Shown: positions 1 through 8,836, numbered from the stretch's first letter. The stretch is DNA of 12,060 nt from Temnopleurus reevesii (GCA_036244855.1 BQKZ01004823.1:20673-32732); one strand, 5' to 3'. The notes: generated by a model from the letters alone, not told the origin. Made by a program: numbers and translations.

Positions 1-102
1 GGGGGGGTGGGTGCTCTCGGGTCAGAGCTTGGGGTGGAGGTATAAGGGACGCAAAAATATCTGAAGGGACGCAATACGAGAGCTGATTGCCATTTAATCT
101 TC

Positions 103-425
103 TTCTTCTTCTTTTAGCTTTGCTCTTCAGCATCTCGAAATGGGAAGGGGGTGTAAAGTCTTAAACTGATCTTGCCCTCTTCAAATCCGATGTACGCGCT
201 TTGTTGTGTGCTTATAGACTCTGCCAAATTTGCTAACTAAAGGATCCCCATCGAGAATATCACTATCTTCTTTCTTTTTGCCTTGCTTTTTAGCATCTCC
301 CAATGGGGGTGTACAATTTTAAATTGAATTTGCCCCATGTCATTTCTATCTGTGCCCACTTTTGTATGCTCGACTCTGCCAACGTTGCAAACTAAAGGAT
401 CACATCAAAGGCTGTCATTGAAAAT
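103..425. repeat. Diverged tandem duplication, unit about 155-163 bp
   Basis: Two head-to-tail copies of one sequence are visible. Each begins with a T/C-rich stretch, then 'agcatctc' (129 and 292), a 'tgggggtgta'-like block, 'ctctgccaa', and ends with 'aactaaaggatc' (235 and 390). The spacing shrinks from 163 to 155 between the first and last shared words, so small indels have built up. No open frame runs through both copies. The second copy runs straight into the ATT tail of the adjacent SINE. I do not recognise the family. Confidence 0.75.
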
Positions 426-700
426 AATAATAATAATAATGAACGGCTTTTATATAGCGCCTATCAACTCTAAGAATTCTCTAAGCGCTCTACAATTGCA
501 GCATTATTACCCTGGCTTTAGCCCGGCAGCCACTTTATTAGCGCACTTGGCGTTTCAAGGAATAAATACACCTCACCTGAGTTGAGTGCAGCACAGTGTG
601 GATGAATTTCTTGCTGAAGGAAATTAACGCCCTGGGTGGGACTCGAACCTACGACCCTCTTGTTGAAAGGCGAGAGTCATGACCACTACAACATTCATAA
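421..700 (-). mobile_element. tRNA-derived SINE with (ATT)n tail
   Basis: Read on the minus strand, this starts near 693 with a tRNA-like head ('tagtggtcatgactctcgcc', an A-box-like region). An RNA polymerase III B box, ggttcgagtcc, follows (complement of 639-649). A non-tRNA body comes next, containing 'ttcagcaagaaatt' and 'tttattcctt', and the 3' end has 'gcgctatataaa' and an (ATT)n tail (421-439). The same family occurs on the plus strand at about 7200-7506. This copy lacks a short stretch (about 15-18 bases, 'gggtacctggcagga' in the other copy) before 'tttattcc'. A linked LINE partner with an ATT tail is inferred. Short frames inside are not genes. Confidence 0.85.
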
Positions 701-1109
701 TGTTTGAGCGGGTTATATCATGTTTTGTCCGAGCTCTTTAATTCAGTGAACTAGGTGCCTCTTGAGGGGGATGGATATATGTATTTTGTGTTATTCTCTA
801 ACTGAACATTTTAAGCATGTAATTAGGAATTCAATGCGAGAATGTGATTGAGCATTTCCGCTAAAAATAGACTAGCTGGAATGGTTATAATACAGGGATT
901 ATTGACTTCTACTTCTGGATTATATCATAGTTCAATCATGTGGCTCTAATTACCTAATTGTTTGAGGTAATTGTAACTGACTCACTCCTAATGTTGTCAA
1001 ATTATCGGTGAATAGTGGGCCCCTGTGAAAGGAGTCATTCAAGTATTGTCTATTCAATAGTAGAATCGCGCACAATCTGGCATTTGCATCACGTTCTGTC
1101 CACTATCTA
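701..1109. other. AT-rich DNA, no feature seen
   Basis: I found no long open frame, RNA gene, clear repeat or splice-like exon here. The sequence is ordinary AT-rich non-coding DNA between the SINE and the CT tract. Confidence 0.5.
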
Positions 1110-1284
1110 TCTTTTTTTTTCTCTCTCTCTCTATTTCTCTCTCCCTTCCCTCTCTCTTTCACTCTATCTCTCGCACTCTCTTTCTCTCTCTCTTTCTTTG
1201 TTTTCTATGTCTGTCTCTCTCTCTCCCTTTGTCTATTTCTTCCCCTCTTCCTCTCCTCTTTCTCTCTTTCTCTCCTTTCTCTCG
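1110..1284. repeat. CT-rich (polypyrimidine) microsatellite
   Basis: About 175 bases are almost purely C and T, mainly (CT)n and (TTTC)n with T runs. The open frame across it is low-complexity Ser/Leu/Phe translation of the tract and not a gene. Mirror-symmetric polypyrimidine of this kind can form triplex DNA; that is general knowledge and was not tested here. Confidence 0.95.
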
Positions 1285-1658
1285 CAAAATATTTGTAATG
1301 TTTTAGATTCAAGAAATCCCAAATTTTCCTTAATTCAATTAAGATAAAATGTCGTAAAATTAAAATCCAATCATAACTTTGACATAAAAATGATATTTAT
1401 TCATTCATTTATTCATTTAAATTTTAATAATTACTTACTTTAAAATTCATTTTACGTCGAGTATTGAATATCTTAATCAATCAATTTTCTGAGCATTTAT
1501 TAAAATCTTACCTAGCAGGGAGGACCTAAATGTTATAATGATGGAGTAGTTTTAAAATTCAGTGAGATGGACAGATAACAATTGAGAAGGCCACAGTGTT
1601 ACTGACGCAGTGGGTTCATTTTTAGTCCATCAAAAGGCCAGGGTGATCATCGACACAG
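1285..1658. other. AT-rich DNA with short (ATTC)n-like stretch
   Basis: Very AT-rich. It includes a short 'ttcattcatttattcattta' run near 1398-1420. No gene, RNA or TIR element was seen. Confidence 0.5.
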
Positions 1659-2020
1659 GATATACTGAATCGGGGGAAGACAGACACGGGCTATACCTGT
1701 ATATACACGCAACAAAATATAGCTCCCCCTCCTGAAAGTACACTTTATTACAACGTCCTAACGAACACCCTGACGAAGTTGTGTGCAGTGAAAGAGTTTG
1801 GCAATAATATGGCAAATGACTCAACTCTCTGACTGGCTTGTGTGTGAATATATACTTAATCGGGCGAAGTCTGACACGGGCTATACATGTAGGGACACAC
1901 ACTCACAACAACCCCCTCTTGAAATGTGTACAACTTCTTAACGAAGTTGTGCGTAGTAAAAGAGTTTAGCAATAATAAATTTTACTTGATATTAAATATC
2001 TGATTAGCCCATGTGTGAAA
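1659..2020. repeat. Diverged tandem duplication, unit about 180-190 bp
   Basis: Two direct copies share 'acacgggctatac' (1684 and 1874, spacing 190). They also share a C-rich 'ccccctc.tgaaa' block, 'aacgaagttgtg' or its near match, 'agagttt.gcaataat', and a closing 'tgtgtgaa'. The shared order of words over the full unit shows a true tandem duplication. A 90-codon minus-strand frame crosses the first copy but breaks in the second and matches nothing I recognise, so I treat it as chance. Confidence 0.8.
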
Positions 2021-2268
2021 AAAAAAAGTTACGCATGAGTATTTTCACATATCATGGAAAACAATTTAAAAAGAATCCAAAATTGAGGTTTTTATTTGAT
2101 GATGGAAATTAAGAAAAATTGGCAAATTCCTTTCGATGCATATTTCAACTAGAATGGGGCGTATTCGACTTTTTTTTAAACAAGACTAATTTTCTATTCT
2201 AGAAATATATTCGTGAAAGGAAATCTAGACTTTCTAGCATTGTAGCAAAATCAATGTTAGCCAGGGGC

Positions 2269-2291
2269 GGGGGGGGGGGGGGGGGGGGGGG
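2269..2291. repeat. G23 homopolymer
   Basis: An uninterrupted run of 23 G follows 'ccaggggc'. A related phrase, 'gttagccaggg', recurs at 2451-2461 without the run, so the pair may mark ends of an old insertion, although nothing else supports this. The exact length is unreliable in most sequencing. Confidence 0.95.
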
Positions 2292-2862
2292 TGGCAAACA
2301 GACAATTGTGTCCACCAATACCGGAGAAGCATGATTTATCAAATCCTTGGGAAAGGAGCTTGCAACCATTGAGAATAAAGAAGGGTACTTTCCCTTTCAT
2401 GGTGCTCACTCCCACATGATTTGCTTGATCAAAAAGAATTTCACACACAAGTTAGCCAGGGCGCACACCTCCGTTAAAAAAAGGAAATTGTGCTACTTTT
2501 ATGGAGGGGTATATCTGTTGTTGTTTATTGTGTTTATAAAGCTTGGATCCTTAGCAACTTGATGAAACGACAGATGCAAAATTACCGCCGGCCAATGGGG
2601 AATATGACTTCACATTGACCTATATCAGGAGTACGTTGAGATGTGCTATAGGCATATATAGGTTCAGATATATTTAAAGGGGAACCAACCCCTGGGATTA
2701 TCGTTCTCTCATTGAATGTACACAATTCAGATGAACAAGCTGTGAATATTTGAGCAAAATCGCACAAACAGTTCAAAAGTTATGAATTTTTAAAGTCACG
2801 GAGATATGACGATCCCTGCACCTTATGGGGATCCGTGCAATCGGCAAATTAGACGGAACCTG

Positions 2863-2870
2863 TGACGTCA
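2863..2870. promoter_or_regulatory. Perfect CRE octamer TGACGTCA, left arm
   Basis: The palindromic TGACGTCA sits near the inner end of the left arm of the TTAA foldback element. This octamer is the consensus cAMP-response element bound by CREB/ATF bZIP factors. Its regulatory use here is unproven; it is reported because it is kept in both arms. Confidence 0.4.
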
Positions 2871-3106
2871 TGTCGGACAACTCCTCATTCACTTTGTACG
2901 TAAAATCTTAAAAATGGATTAAATGTAAAATTTAGAAGTTTTACCAAATTTAGCAAGTTTGCAAGATGTTTCTTCCCAAAATACATGCAGAATCATTAAA
3001 GAAATGCTATACCCCTACACAAGAAATTTGCATTTTGTTGAATTTTCAGAAAAGAAGGAGAAAATGTGAACTTCTGTATACATAGTGAATGAGGAGTTGT
3101 CCAACA

Positions 3107-3114
3107 TGACGTCA
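3107..3114. promoter_or_regulatory. Perfect CRE octamer TGACGTCA, right arm
   Basis: Mirror partner of the octamer in the left arm of the same foldback element. The surrounding arm sequence differs at several bases between arms, but all eight bases of the motif are intact in both. Confidence 0.4.
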
Positions 3115-3303
3115 CAGAATCCGTCGGTGTTGCCGAGCGCACGGATCCCAATGAGCGGCAGTGATCGCTAAATTTCTGTGAAATTGAAAATCCATAACTT
3201 TTGAACTTGTTGTCCGATTTTGCTCAAATTTTCACAGTTCGTCCATATGATTTTTTCTCATTCAGTGGGAGCTCAATAATTCCCGGGGTTGGTTCCCTTT
3301 TAA

Positions 3304-3532
3304 AACTCTGCCTGCGATGATGTAATTATACGCGGTTATTATCGTAGGGGGTGTTGGGCGGATTTAGAAGGGTATAGGGAGAAGATGGAACTGACCAAAC
3401 CTGCTAAAAAGGTCAATCGACAATTTTAGTGATTATTCACCTTGAAGATGAACCTAAATGCTCACTCTGACCTTTGCGTTTATCAAGCCAACGTTTGTAC
3501 AGCATTCATGATGTCCCGTTGTACGGAGGAGA
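3304..3532. other. Non-coding DNA, no feature seen
   Basis: No gene, RNA or repeat was recognised between the foldback element and the small hairpin. Confidence 0.45.
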
Positions 3533-3592
3533 GACGCTAAGCCGACGTTAATGTGAGCGCACATTGAGCGCTTTCAACGTCGGTCAAGCGTC
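3533..3592. repeat. 60-nt nested hairpin
   Basis: The outer arms pair as gacgct/agcgtc and ccgacgtt (3542-3549) with aacgtcgg (3576-3583), separated by about three mismatched positions. A second perfect stem, aatgtg/cacatt with a 4-base loop, is nested inside the 5' half. A foldback-element remnant is the simplest reading. It is a weak precursor-microRNA candidate because the stem is uneven. Confidence 0.6.
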
Positions 3593-5070
3593 AGTGATAT
3601 CAGTTTTCTGGAAAAAGCCTGATTTCCAGTCCCGGTATTTATTTTCAAGCTATTATATATTTACCATCTTTGTGTACGAATTGTTGCATTTTATGTGATT
3701 TTCCGGCGCGCGGATCAATTTTAAGTGGCATCCCTGTGCTCAATATACTGTCCAAATATGCACTACATGTATAGCACTCTCGGGCATTTGAGGTATTATG
3801 AAATATGCATGATGAAGTCAAAATATAAAAAAGTTTATAACGCAACATCTGAACAAAATTAAAACAAACCATGGCAGTAACTATGGAAATAATTACGTTT
3901 TTATGTCCATGCGGTAACCTATACTCTCAGCCATTCACTTGTAATGGAAGACTTAAATTCATATGAAAATAGACCTCGTGCATCATCAGGAACGTTTGGC
4001 AACTCTTTAATGATCGGTGTAGAGAACAATGCAGACGGATGATTAAATCATATCATTCAGCACGCATGATTCACAAATGTGATTCATTCCTTCAAATTCT
4101 CCTAGGGCAATCCTGCACAATGATTGTAAACATCGTTTCCAAATACATGTAGTACGTACACACGATGAAATCTTTATCGTATTCAAAGCTTATGCTGGCA
4201 GTCAATTCTAAAAGTTATTGCAGATATTATCCACGTTGCCATCACATATTATACTAAAGTTGCCTGCTAATCACATGTTGATAAGGTTGCTTTAAACATC
4301 CAATACGACATTAACTATTTCCATAAAATAAAGTGGGTCATGGGACAAAAGATCCGTACGCCGTGTATTGCGGATATCTGCGGATAATAAAGGAAAATTA
4401 CAAATGAGTACTGAATTGTCGTTCGACTTAATTTTACCGATTTTTTGAACGATTTATCCGATTTATCTATTTCTACGTTTGTTCATTATATTGTACTTCA
4501 TTTCCCGACAGCACATCTCTATCAGGGGAAAGTTCCCCCTTAACCTAAAAACTTCACACACAATCATAACATCCCTCTAACTGTCTAATAGCTTTAGAAA
4601 GAATACATGTCAATTAATACAACACAATGTTTCCGGTGTTAATTTCCTATTCTCTTTTCGCTCTGTACTCGTTTGTTTTTGTCCGACTTTCTTAATGGCA
4701 TTCAAGCATGGTCAAGAAGCACAGAAACAATACATAAAATGAGGACGACTTCGCCTGAAGCGGTCGCCCTCTGATCGAAAATCTTGTAACCATTCGTGTG
4801 TTTTGCCTGCATTGGATTACATGAGAAGTGACAGTAATTATGTGAAAGATAGGCAGCTCCGAGAAACCAATACCGCACTTGTTCTGACTACATGAATGAA
4901 AACAGAAAGAGGGGCTCAGGAGGTCCCATGTGGAAGGGGCACCAAAGTGATCGGATAAATTTGTAAAAATTTTGAGGACATTGACTAGGGGCTTCAAAAG
5001 GTTTTTTCCATCAGATGAAAGGAAAGGATGTAGTTTAGAGGCGTGTATCATTCAATTCTGAATATTTACG
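3593..5070. other. Non-coding DNA, no supported gene
   Basis: About 1.5 kb in which I see no RNA gene, convincing exon or repeat. The longest frame in the window, 119 codons on the minus strand at 4692-5051, lies here. Its translation is rich in Ser, Phe and Cys with no motif I recognise and no signs of splice structure. I do not call it a gene. Confidence 0.5.
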
Positions 5071-5074
5071 CCAG

Positions 5075-5250
5075 AAGAAGAAGAAGAGAGAAAGAGGATC
5101 GCCATCTTAACGTCTCCATCCGAAAGACGGTATGCGACCGGGCTTCGAACCCACAGACAGGAACTCACCCAAGTCTAATGACTGTCCCGAACAGCTTGAT
5201 TTCAGGCCCACGCCACGGCGCCTCAGTCATGCTGTTAATAGCAGATTATA
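5075..5250 (-). mobile_element. tRNA-derived SINE of a second family
   Basis: On the minus strand, a tRNA-like head starts near 5225 with 'gccgtggcgtgggcctg' (A-box-like, complement of about 5203-5219). A B box, ggttcgaagcc, follows (complement of 5140-5150). The A-to-B distance of roughly 60-70 bases is long, as in tRNAs with a long variable arm (Leu/Ser type). The body contains 'ctttcggatggagacgttaa', a motif I associate with invertebrate SINEs. The 3' tail is a short TTC repeat (complement of 'gaagaagaagaagag'). It abuts the MITE at 5258. The boundaries are approximate and the head looks decayed. Confidence 0.7.
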
Positions 5251-5257
5251 GAGACTA

Positions 5258-5644
5258 AGACCCCGTTCAGATTTAAAGTGTTCAACAAATTTGACAAAAA
5301 CCAGTTTAACAGACACTAGTTTATTGCAAGGTCTGAATGGGACAAGCGGTCATATGAAAGTGGACTTCCAAACTATTTTGGAAATTCACCTCTCAAAGTA
5401 TATTTTCGTGACCTGGAGCCAGTTCAGCCGTTCATTCTAATGCTCGCCATCCGTGAACTGGCTAAGAAGGTATCCAGTAGTATATATTCATCGCTTATAC
5501 ACACAGAGCCACTTTGCGTGAAGCGGAATTGAAACCCACTTCGTGAGCCTCTGGATTTGAACAGGACACAACTAACCTTCCGATCCCACTTTGGAAACTA
5601 ATATAGTGGGAGCCGCTTTGGGAAAGTAAATTTGAACGGGGTCT
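5258..5644. mobile_element. TA-flanked MITE, 387 bp
   Basis: The left end 'agaccccgttcagattt' and the complement of the right end 'aaatttgaacggggtct' agree at 16 of 17 bases. TA dinucleotides lie immediately outside (5256-5257 and 5645-5646). The inside holds further partly inverted words, such as 'ccagttca' near 5419 and 'tgaactgg' near 5454. No transposase is present. The TA duplication suggests the Tc1/mariner group. Because TAA and TTA sit at the two outer edges, other readings of the duplication are possible. Confidence 0.85.
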
Positions 5645-5697
5645 TAAATTTTTACCACTCCTGGATAGGAAGTAATGACGCAAAAAAAGAACCATAT

Positions 5698-5728
5698 TCC
5701 TCCTCCTCCTCCTCCCCCCCCCCCCCCC
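5698..5728. repeat. (TCC)n plus C15 tract
   Basis: A short (TCC)n run leads into 15 consecutive C (5714-5728). The overlapping minus-strand frames are poly-Gly/poly-Glu translation of the tract. Confidence 0.95.
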
Positions 5729-6244
5729 GCCTTTCCCTTCGAAAAGGTCGCATAATGTGAAAAAAAAACAGGGAAAGCTCGTTGCCCCTTTTCCAGGCCC
5801 TTGGCAAACCCTGATTTTCGATCTCGTATAATCGCATTTCTTTTCTGAAGTTTTCTCTTTGCCCGTATGCCTATATGTTTAAATATGATTTCCATCTTGT
5901 GCAATTTGATGATTTCTTGGCGCCAAATAATATCCATACGACCTTGTTCATACGCCTTTAATGGGACGCAGTCACACCTCTGCTCATCAGCGTTCATGAA
6001 ATTTTGATTATGCTACCTGTGCGCAAACGTACGAAAGTGGACGCTTGGTTAATACTCGAAGTGTTTATAATCAGCCAAGTGTCGCCCTTGCGACCTCTTC
6101 TTGCAGGGACCGTAAAATACCCTCTCACATTACGCTTTGCGCCTTGGCCATGCATTGGCTACAAGTTAAAGCAAATGTGTGAATGGGTCTGAATAATATA
6201 CAGCACATTTTGAAAACTGACTTTCCCCGAAATGTGAGCGTGGT
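5729..6244. other. Non-coding DNA, no feature seen
   Basis: Short frames occur on both strands (for example 6004-6192 plus and 6125-6358 minus). None shows a recognisable domain or a splice pattern. Confidence 0.45.
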
Positions 6245-6360
6245 GTTGATCCAGGGGATTTCTAACGCCGTGAACATAAGATCATAATTCGAGAGCTTTG
6301 CCTCGAGTTGAGCTCGGACGAAAAATATTGATGGATGAAATCGACCAAATTGCTCCATTT
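6245..6360 (+). repeat. Unnamed dispersed repeat, copy 1
   Basis: Shares 'ttgatccaggggatt', 'gtgaacat.agat', 'taattc.ag', 'gttgag', 'aatattgatgg' and 'accaaa' in the same order with 7064-7175. The copies are clearly diverged. It has no TIR, open frame or tail of its own that I can see. Confidence 0.75.
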
Positions 6361-6619
6361 TTTAAACGACCAACATCCCCCGGAAGAAATATTTACCTGT
6401 CAATGCAAAATACACAAATAAGAGCCAACACAAATTTTTACCTTTGTAATTAGGGCTTTCTTTACGTCCTATTGCACGTATATTCAAAGGAAAATAAAAT
6501 AAACTGGAAAACTGAAACTGAAGGAAACATTTCCTAACGCAACTATAATCGGATGATCAAAATGGGAAGGTAAAATAATATGTTATACTTGTCTGCCTCT
6601 GCAACTACACTTAAAACCT
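6361..6619. other. AT-rich DNA, no feature seen
   Basis: Nothing recognisable lies between the repeat and the trinucleotide tract. Confidence 0.45.
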
Positions 6620-6828
6620 CTAATGATGATGATGATCATAGCAAAAGTGACAATAATAATAATAATAAGAAGAAGAAGAATGATAATAATAATTATAATA
6701 ACTATACTACTACTAATAATAATAATAATCATGATAATGATGATAATAATATTGACAATGATGATAATACTAGCAATAATAATAAGAATGATATCATTAA
6801 TTAATATGATACTAATAGTAATAATAGT

Positions 6829-6871
<43 letters not shown>

Positions 6872-6895
6872 GCAATAATAATAATAGCATAAATA
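6620..6895. repeat. Trinucleotide tract, mainly (AAT)n with (ATG)n and (AAG)n
   Basis: About 275 bases of imperfect three-base repeats. The purest part is an uninterrupted (AAT)n/(TAA)n run around 6831-6870. All overlapping frames are homopolymer-like (Asn/Asp, Ile/Met or Leu) and are not genes. Confidence 0.95.
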
Positions 6896-7063
6896 AAGTA
6901 TTGACAACAAAATTATTGATAATACTGGTAATATGATAATTGTAATAATACGAAGAATAATATGAACACATTACTCCGCCATTGCTTATACATGTAAATT
7001 GTAGCTTGAATGCATGCTGTAACAAATCATACTATTTGAATTTGAGAACATGATAAACCTACA

Positions 7064-7175
7064 TTGATCCAGGGGATTTTGTCATGTGATGAACATGAGA
7101 TTGTAATTCAAGAAATGCCACAGGTTGAGAGTCGATGAGGAATATTGATGGGGGAATTCACCAAAATGGTTCTCT
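7064..7175 (+). repeat. Unnamed dispersed repeat, copy 2
   Basis: Diverged direct copy of 6245-6360, offset by about 819 bases. It ends shortly before the SINE at about 7200. The first copy is not followed by a SINE, so this segment is not simply the 5' part of that SINE. Confidence 0.75.
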
Positions 7176-7199
7176 TTTGAGCGAAAAATGCCCTTTGGA

Positions 7200-7506
7200 G
7201 TTATCGTTAATTTACGCAAATCGTGTAGTGGTTCGGACTCTCGCCTCTTAACTAGAGGGTCGGTGGTTCGAATCTCACCCAGAGCGCTCATTTTCTTCAG
7301 CAAGAAATTTACCCACATTTTGTTGCACTCGACCCAGGTGAAAAATGGGTACCTGGCAGGAATTTATTCCTTGGAATGCTTGAGCGCATAACTGGCTTGC
7401 TCGGTAGTTATAGCCAGAGTAATAATATGGTACCCAGTATCAAGCGCAGTAGAGTATATGCATATAGTGATTGCGCAATATAAATGGACCTATTATTATA
7501 ATTATT
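7200..7506 (+). mobile_element. tRNA-derived SINE with (ATT)n tail, longer copy
   Basis: The head has 'tagtggttcggactctcgcc' (from 7226), an A-box-like region, then the B box ggttcgaatct (7265-7275). The body shares 'ttcagcaagaaatt', 'cccacatt.tgttgcactcgac.caggtga' and 'ggaatttattccttgg' with the minus-strand copy at 421-700. It ends with 'gcgcaatataaat' and an ATTATT tail. This copy keeps the 'gggtacctggcagga' stretch that the other lacks. The 5' limit is uncertain by some tens of bases. Confidence 0.85.
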
Positions 7507-7534
7507 TAAAATTACTTTTTTCCCCATTACCATT

Positions 7535-7765
7535 CTAGTACTACTGCTGCTACTACTATTCCTACTTCTACTACCACCACTACTACTACTATACAAAATG
7601 AACATCTATAATTCTACTACTTCTATTACTACTACTTTTTCTACTAATTACTATACTGCCATTGCCATGATTGCTACTACTATTACAACTTCTACTAGTA
7701 CTACTACAACTACTTTCTACTATTACTACTTCTACTATAACTACTACTACTACTACTACTACTAG

Positions 7766-7801
<36 letters not shown>

Positions 7802-7862
7802 TATTACTACTACTACTACTACTAATACTACTACTACAATTACTACTAATACCATGACAACC
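7535..7862. repeat. Trinucleotide tract, (ACT/TAC)n
   Basis: About 330 bases of imperfect (TAC)n with scattered variants, most regular at about 7735-7845. Poly-Thr, poly-Leu and poly-Val frames over it are repeat translation only. It begins about 30 bases after the SINE tail. Confidence 0.95.
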
Positions 7863-8640
7863 ACCTATTAGTCGTACTACTGTTGTTGCTGTTGCTATAA
7901 CTTTTACCTCTATATGGTAATATAAATTTGGGTTTTGTGTTCCTCCCTGAAATTCGTGATTTAGAACTCTATGGGATTTTTTTCCTGTTTTTTTTCGAGG
8001 GCTGTATATTTTGTACCATCGTCTTAGTATTAACTCACTATGATTTTATCAAGGAGCATCATTAGGGTGTATAAGTGGTATAATTTTGATTCATTGACGC
8101 ACATACTCCTGTTCAAACAGTCGTATGTCGAATAGATAATATACATGTATATCACATGATGATGCAAAAGGTTCCCACTTACAAGCACGATCTAGAACAA
8201 TACTGAAGGATTAACATTTCAAATGATGACTTACGGAATATTCGGTCACAAAAATGTCAAATTTTAAAGCACTTCAATGCAAACCCTGAGGGGAGTGCGA
8301 GATGAAAGGAGGCAAGTTCGAATCAGGCATAAAGCTTATTAGACCAATCAAGAACTGTCAATGACAATATTCCTTGACCCCAATGTTTCTTCATTGTTCA
8401 TTCTATTAATTAAATTCTATTCTATCCATTCCTATAACATTGATATTTTACTACTTAATCCAATGCGAGCTTTCACAACGTGACCCCTTAATAATACACT
8501 GAGCAAAACAGGCAGAAGGGAGACAATTTCAGACCGAGGGCCCATAAAGATCAATCAATAATATTCTTTAAACTACCACAATCTAAATAATTCGTCGTTT
8601 TTTCATTTTTTCCTGTCATTTCTTTTGTCTTATTTGTGGT
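7863..8640. other. Non-coding DNA upstream of the exon array
   Basis: No gene or element is recognised. The last 60 or so bases are T-rich, ending in 'tttcttttgtcttatttgtggt', and resemble the polypyrimidine stretches before the second and third exon copies. This fits an intron end that has lost its AG. Confidence 0.45.
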
Positions 8641-8760
8641 GCACTATCAAAAATGAAGGCTCGAGCAAAGTAATTGGATGAAAGTCTGCGAGTGGTTAGA
8701 GCTGAAAAGATAAAAGTTATAATCAAGAACCAAGCTCATTATTTGATGAGATCAATCAAG
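8641..8760 (+). pseudogene. Coiled-coil exon copy 1, broken
   Basis: Aligns with copies 2-4 downstream. In the frame matching copy 3 it reads KARAK, a stop (TAA where copy 3 has GAA), then LDESLR, against KARADELDETLR. At least one base is missing before KARA compared with copy 3. No AG lies where copies 2 and 3 have a splice acceptor. At its 3' end 'gatgagatcaatcaag' matches copy 4 'gatgagatcaataag', but in a different frame from the LDESLR part, and the donor GT is AT here. It is a decayed exon of a coiled-coil protein, with no known function. Confidence 0.65.
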
Positions 8761-8836
8761 ATGAATAATTTGTATTTAATTTCATCGTTTTTGGAATTTA
8801 TTAACGTTATTACATGCATTTTATTGATTTTCTAAG

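Larger units (their letters stand above)
2678..3299. mobile_element. TTAA-flanked foldback element (Kolobok-like MITE)
   Basis: A 622-bp palindromic element with inverted arms of roughly 215-220 bases (2678-about 2893 and about 3085-3299) around a unique AT-rich centre of about 190 bases. The ends read 'aggggaaccaacccc' on the left and the complement of 'ggggttggttccctt' on the right. TTAA lies directly outside each end (2674-2677 and 3300-3303), as expected for a target-site duplication. The inner ends of the arms match exactly over 18 bases (2875-2892 and 3085-3102). TTAA targets with an AGGGG-type end suit Kolobok-like non-autonomous elements, though piggyBac-type elements also use TTAA. 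No transposase is encoded. A shorter relative is at 10703-10908. Confidence 0.9.

Noticed and set aside
421..440. CRISPR-like or satellite array of short repeats
   Set aside because: It is the ATT tail of a SINE. No regularly spaced repeats with spacers exist anywhere in the window.
337..585. 82-codon plus-strand frame
   Set aside because: It runs from a tandem repeat into an antisense SINE, with no protein-like features.
639..693. Possible functional tRNA gene on the minus strand
   Set aside because: The A- and B-box-like words belong to a SINE head. The cloverleaf is not credible and the body and tail match a second SINE copy.
1015..1347. 110-codon plus-strand frame rich in Ser and Leu
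   Set aside because: It is the translation of the CT microsatellite.
1630..1902. 90-codon minus-strand frame
   Set aside because: It lies in the tandem duplication and is not kept open in the second unit.
4692..5051. 119-codon minus-strand open frame, the longest in the window
   Set aside because: No recognisable domain, no coding-like composition, no splice context, and a length compatible with chance.
5644..5997. Minus-strand frames with poly-Gly or poly-Glu
   Set aside because: The homopolymer part is the TCC/C15 tract and the rest shows no known motif.
6580..7025. Asn/Asp-rich, Ile/Met-rich and poly-Leu frames
   Set aside because: They are translations of the AAT/ATG trinucleotide tract in several frames on both strands.
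7408..7871. Poly-Thr, poly-Val and Ser-rich frames
   Set aside because: They arise from the ACT tract and the SINE tail.
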